Source: Methyloprofundus sedimenti
GTDB lineage: Bacteria; Pseudomonadota; Gammaproteobacteria; Methylococcales; Methylomonadaceae
DNA length: 64,000 bases
NCBI RefSeq assembly: GCF_002072955.1
Contig: NZ_LPUF01000001.1
Location: 1,076,896-1,140,895 of the forward strand
Direction of reading: 5' to 3'
Shown here: one piece after another, positions 61,455 through 64,000 of the stretch
Layout of the letters: each line of letters starts with the position of its first letter
Numbering within the stretch: the first letter of the stretch is position 1
The notes under the pieces: generated by a model
What the model was told of the DNA's origin: nothing
The model's input: the letters and a program-made list of their open reading frames with translations, nothing else
Databases searched by the model: none
Made by a program: the position numbers and the translations under genes

Positions 61455-62939
61455 ATGACCGAAAACAAACTATCCATCTCCCAACTTGAACAATACCTAT
61501 CCAAAGCCGCATGGATCTTAAAAGGCCCCGTCGATGCATCAGACTTCAAGGTCTACATATTTCCTCTGCTATTCTTTAAACGTATCTCTGATGTCTACGA
61601 TGAAGAGTTTCGTATCGCACTGGAAGAATCTGAGGGCGATGAAGAATATGCCGCTTTACCTGAATTCCATCGTTTTGAAATCCCTGAGGGCTGTCACTGG
61701 ATTGAGGTGCGGGAAACTGCAACTAATGTAGGTTTAGCGATTGAAAAAGCCTTACGAGGCATAGAGCAAGCGAACCAGGAATTCCTATACGGTATATTTG
61801 GTGATGCGCAGTGGAGTAATAAAAACAAACTCTCTGATAAATTGTTGATTGATTTAGTTGAACACTTTTCTCAATACACATTAGGTAATGAAAACGTCAA
61901 CCCTGATATGCTCGGTCAAGCCTATGAGTACCTGATTAAGCACTTTGCCGATCTCACCAATAAAAAAGCGGGGGAATTTTATACTCCGCGCTCAGTAGTG
62001 CATTTGCTAGGGTTGATTTTAGACCCACATGAAGGCGAAAGCATCTACGATCCTGCTTGCGGTACAGGTGGCATGCTATTGGAATGTGTAGATCATCTAA
62101 AACATAATCAAGAAGACTCCCGTACCTTAAAACTGTATGGCCAAGAGAAAAACCTGACTTCAAGCTCTATTGCTAGAATGAATATGTTTCTGCATGGTAT
62201 TGAAGATTTTGAAGTGCTAAGAGGCGACACTTTACGCAACCCTGCTTACTTTGAAGCGGATGGATTAAAAACCTTCGATTGTGTCATTGCCAACCCGCCA
62301 TTTTCTCTTAAAGACTGGGGCGCAGAAAATTGGGCTAATGATCCATTCGGCAGGAATATTGCTGGTGTACCCCCTAAAGGGAATGGTGACATGGCCTGGG
62401 TGCAACATATGGTTAAATCCATGAACAGCACTGGCCGCATGACCGTGGTTTTACCGCATGGCGCATTATTCCGTAAAGGGGCTGAAGGTAAAATTAGACA
62501 AGCGCTATTAGAGCAAGATTTATTAGAAGCCGTAATTGGCTTAGGCCCCAATGTTTTTTACGGTACGCAATTGGCTGCTTGTGTCATGGTATTTAAACAA
62601 AACAAAGCTGTAGAGAAAAAACAAAAAGTATTGTTTATCGATGCTTCTGATCAAATTCGTGTTGGCAGAGCGCAGAACTTTTTAGAGCCTGTCCATGTAA
62701 AGCAGATTTATGATTGGTATCACGACTATGCTGATGTAGAAAATTACGTCAAAGTAGCCAGTATTGATGAATTAAAAGAAAATGATTACAACCTGAATAT
62801 CCCACTGTACGTAGAAAAAATCATTGAAGATAACTTGCCCAGTGTAGAAGAAGCTCTGAGTGATTTAAAAGATGCCTTGCAAGACAGTTTAAAAGCTGAA
62901 GAAAAATTTAAATCGATTTTGCAGGACTTTATACAGTGA
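61455..62939 (+). CDS. hsdM: Type I restriction-modification methyltransferase HsdM
   Basis: 494 residues from ATG 61455 (MTENKLSIS); the 16 codons before it lack a ribosome site. HsdM_N helical domain to about 130, then the adenine N6-methyltransferase: DPACGTGG (SAM binding, about 199) and NPPF (catalytic, about 280). A C-terminal coiled coil (VEEALSDLKDALQDSLKAEE) would contact HsdS. Methylates adenine in the target read by HsdS. hsdS and hsdR are expected beyond the window. Confidence 0.95.
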   Translation: MTENKLSISQLEQYLSKAAWILKGPVDASDFKVYIFPLLFFKRISDVYDEEFRIALEESEGDEEYAALPEFHRFEIPEGCHWIEVRETATNVGLAIEKALRGIEQANQEFLYGIFGDAQWSNKNKLSDKLLIDLVEHFSQYTLGNENVNPDMLGQAYEYLIKHFADLTNKKAGEFYTPRSVVHLLGLILDPHEGESIYDPACGTGGMLLECVDHLKHNQEDSRTLKLYGQEKNLTSSSIARMNMFLHGIEDFEVLRGDTLRNPAYFEADGLKTFDCVIANPPFSLKDWGAENWANDPFGRNIAGVPPKGNGDMAWVQHMVKSMNSTGRMTVVLPHGALFRKGAEGKIRQALLEQDLLEAVIGLGPNVFYGTQLAACVMVFKQNKAVEKKQKVLFIDASDQIRVGRAQNFLEPVHVKQIYDWYHDYADVENYVKVASIDELKENDYNLNIPLYVEKIIEDNLPSVEEALSDLKDALQDSLKAEEKFKSILQDFIQ

Positions 62940-62944
62940 AGCAA

Positions 62945-64000
62945 ATGTTTGATTTTAACGAATTAACGACACTGTGTTTTTCAACGCATGAAAAAATGCA
63001 ACAGCGTGCCGTCTACACAGTGAATATATCCTTAGTGATTAGAAACTGGCTGTTTGGCTGCTATATTTCAGAATTTGAACAAAAAGGCGAGAATCGCGCT
63101 GGTTATGGCAAAAACCTGATAAAAAAATTATCAGATACACTACAGCAGCAAGGCATAAAAGGTGTATCAGCAACAAACCTTAAACAGTGCCGTTCATTTT
63201 ACCTATCCTATCAGACAATAAGTCAGACACTGTCTGACCAATCTTTATCAATACACTCTGAGCGCACGAATTTTTTAGAGCAAGCAAGTGACTTATTAAT
63301 GCCTGAATTCTCCTTGAGTTGGTCGCATTATATTACCTTGTTAATGCTTGATAACCCGAATGAACGACGCTTTTATGAACTGGAATCAAGCGCAAATAGT
63401 TGGAGTGTACGCGAATTAGAACGGCAAATTTCCAGCTCTTTATATGAACGATTAGTTTTAAGTCGTAGCAAGGAAGAAGTGATTAAACTCTCCGAACAGG
63501 GATTAATTGTAGAGAAAGCCGCCGATTTAATTAAAAACCCTTTTGTCCTCGAATTTTTAGGCCTAGAAGAAAAGCCAACCTATTCCGAAAATGACCTTGA
63601 ACAAGCCATTATCACTAAATTGGAAAGTTTTTTACTCGAATTAGGCAAAGGCTTTCTTTTTGAAGCACGGCAAAAACGCTTTACCTTTGATAATGACCAT
63701 TTTTATGTCGATTTGGTTTTTTATAATCGCTTGTTGCATTGCTATGTCTTGATTGATCTAAAGCGCGATAAACTCACGCATCAGGACTTAGGTCAGATGC
63801 AAATGTATGTTAATTATTTTGATCGTCATGTAAAAACCGCAGACGAAGCGCCGACCATCGGTATTGTCTTGTGCCACAGAAAAAATGATGCCTTAGTAGA
63901 ATTAACTTTACCTGAAGAAAACAATATTTATGCGTCTCGCTATCAGCTATACCTACCTTCAAAAGAAGAACTAAAAGCTGAATTACAAAAAATTGAATCT
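62945..64000 (+). CDS. DUF1016 (YhcG-type) PD-(D/E)XK nuclease, 3' end outside window
   Basis: At least 352 residues, open to the window edge, starting six bases after the hsdM stop (a GTG at 62936 overlaps it). An N-terminal DUF1016 helical domain (SWSHYITLLMLDNPNERRFY, SVRELERQISSSLYERL) precedes a PD-(D/E)XK nuclease: FYVDLVFYNRLLHCYVLIDLK with Asp, Asp and Lys of the core, then the GQMQMYVNYFD helix. Such proteins are often embedded in type I restriction loci and have been linked to defence, but their action is not settled. Confidence 0.9.
   Translation, partial: MFDFNELTTLCFSTHEKMQQRAVYTVNISLVIRNWLFGCYISEFEQKGENRAGYGKNLIKKLSDTLQQQGIKGVSATNLKQCRSFYLSYQTISQTLSDQSLSIHSERTNFLEQASDLLMPEFSLSWSHYITLLMLDNPNERRFYELESSANSWSVRELERQISSSLYERLVLSRSKEEVIKLSEQGLIVEKAADLIKNPFVLEFLGLEEKPTYSENDLEQAIITKLESFLLELGKGFLFEARQKRFTFDNDHFYVDLVFYNRLLHCYVLIDLKRDKLTHQDLGQMQMYVNYFDRHVKTADEAPTIGIVLCHRKNDALVELTLPEENNIYASRYQLYLPSKEELKAELQKIES

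Larger units (their letters stand above)
53830..64000 (+). mobile_element. Integrative element 2 (tandem), right end outside window
   Basis: Begins at the second att copy with its own integrase 124 bp away, followed by AlpA-like, Toprim-DUF927 and accessory genes and a type I restriction-modification locus. Its right att site is not in the window, so the extent is unknown; the restriction genes may belong to it or to a further island. Confidence 0.65.

Overview
The window looks like a chromosomal segment of a gammaproteobacterium, most probably a Methylococcales-type methanotroph. This is an inference from the gene families (multicopper oxidase plus cupredoxin, octaheme TPR cytochrome, wrbA-DUF2069-hda order) and from palindromic intergenic repeats of a kind common in that order. 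No methane monooxygenase or rRNA gene is present to prove it.

Left part (1-14.6 kb): an assembly locus related to MSHA-type type IV pili and type II secretion. It has three long prepilin-like proteins, then a + strand run of a small membrane protein, a PilM/N-like (GspL-like) protein, a PilO-like protein, an assembly ATPase with an N-terminal PilZ domain, a GspF-like platform protein, a PilP/GspC-like protein and a secretin. Almost every gap is filled with REP-like inverted repeats, and a REP-associated tyrosine transposase (RAYT) gene sits among them. In at least two places the end of a repeat forms the Shine-Dalgarno site of the next gene.

Middle part (15-43.7 kb): ordinary chromosomal genes. 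These are a membrane multicopper oxidase with a cupredoxin partner, an orphan tungstate-type permease with moaC, moaD and moaE, ppa, def, rhlE, dodecin, an octaheme cytochrome with HEAT and TPR repeats, a quinone oxidoreductase, wrbA-DUF2069-hda, arsC, and a MATE exporter. At 31.3-38.4 kb lies an unusual cluster: an ATP/ADP-translocase-family carrier, a secreted glucan-water-dikinase-like protein (phosphohistidine segment plus ATP-grasp) and two exported serine hydrolases, one with a peptidoglycan-binding domain. Together these suggest ATP-dependent phosphotransfer in the periplasm, which is the most novel hypothesis here. Three families of short non-coding inverted-repeat elements (MITE-like) are scattered through this part; one family has clear 8-bp target duplications and a nested module.

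Right part (43.9-64 kb): tRNA-Lys(TTT) is the attachment site of two integrative elements in tandem. Element 1 (44.0-53.8 kb) is bounded by a 45-bp duplication of the tRNA 3' half. It carries an integrase, an AlpA-like gene, a CHC2 zinc-finger protein, a P4/D5-type primase-helicase, a candidate iteron origin, an XRE regulator and a terminase-small-subunit-like gene, a layout like a P4/PICI phage satellite. Element 2 starts at the second att copy with its own integrase and a Toprim-DUF927 replication protein. It continues into a type I restriction-modification locus (hsdM followed by a DUF1016 nuclease) that runs off the window.
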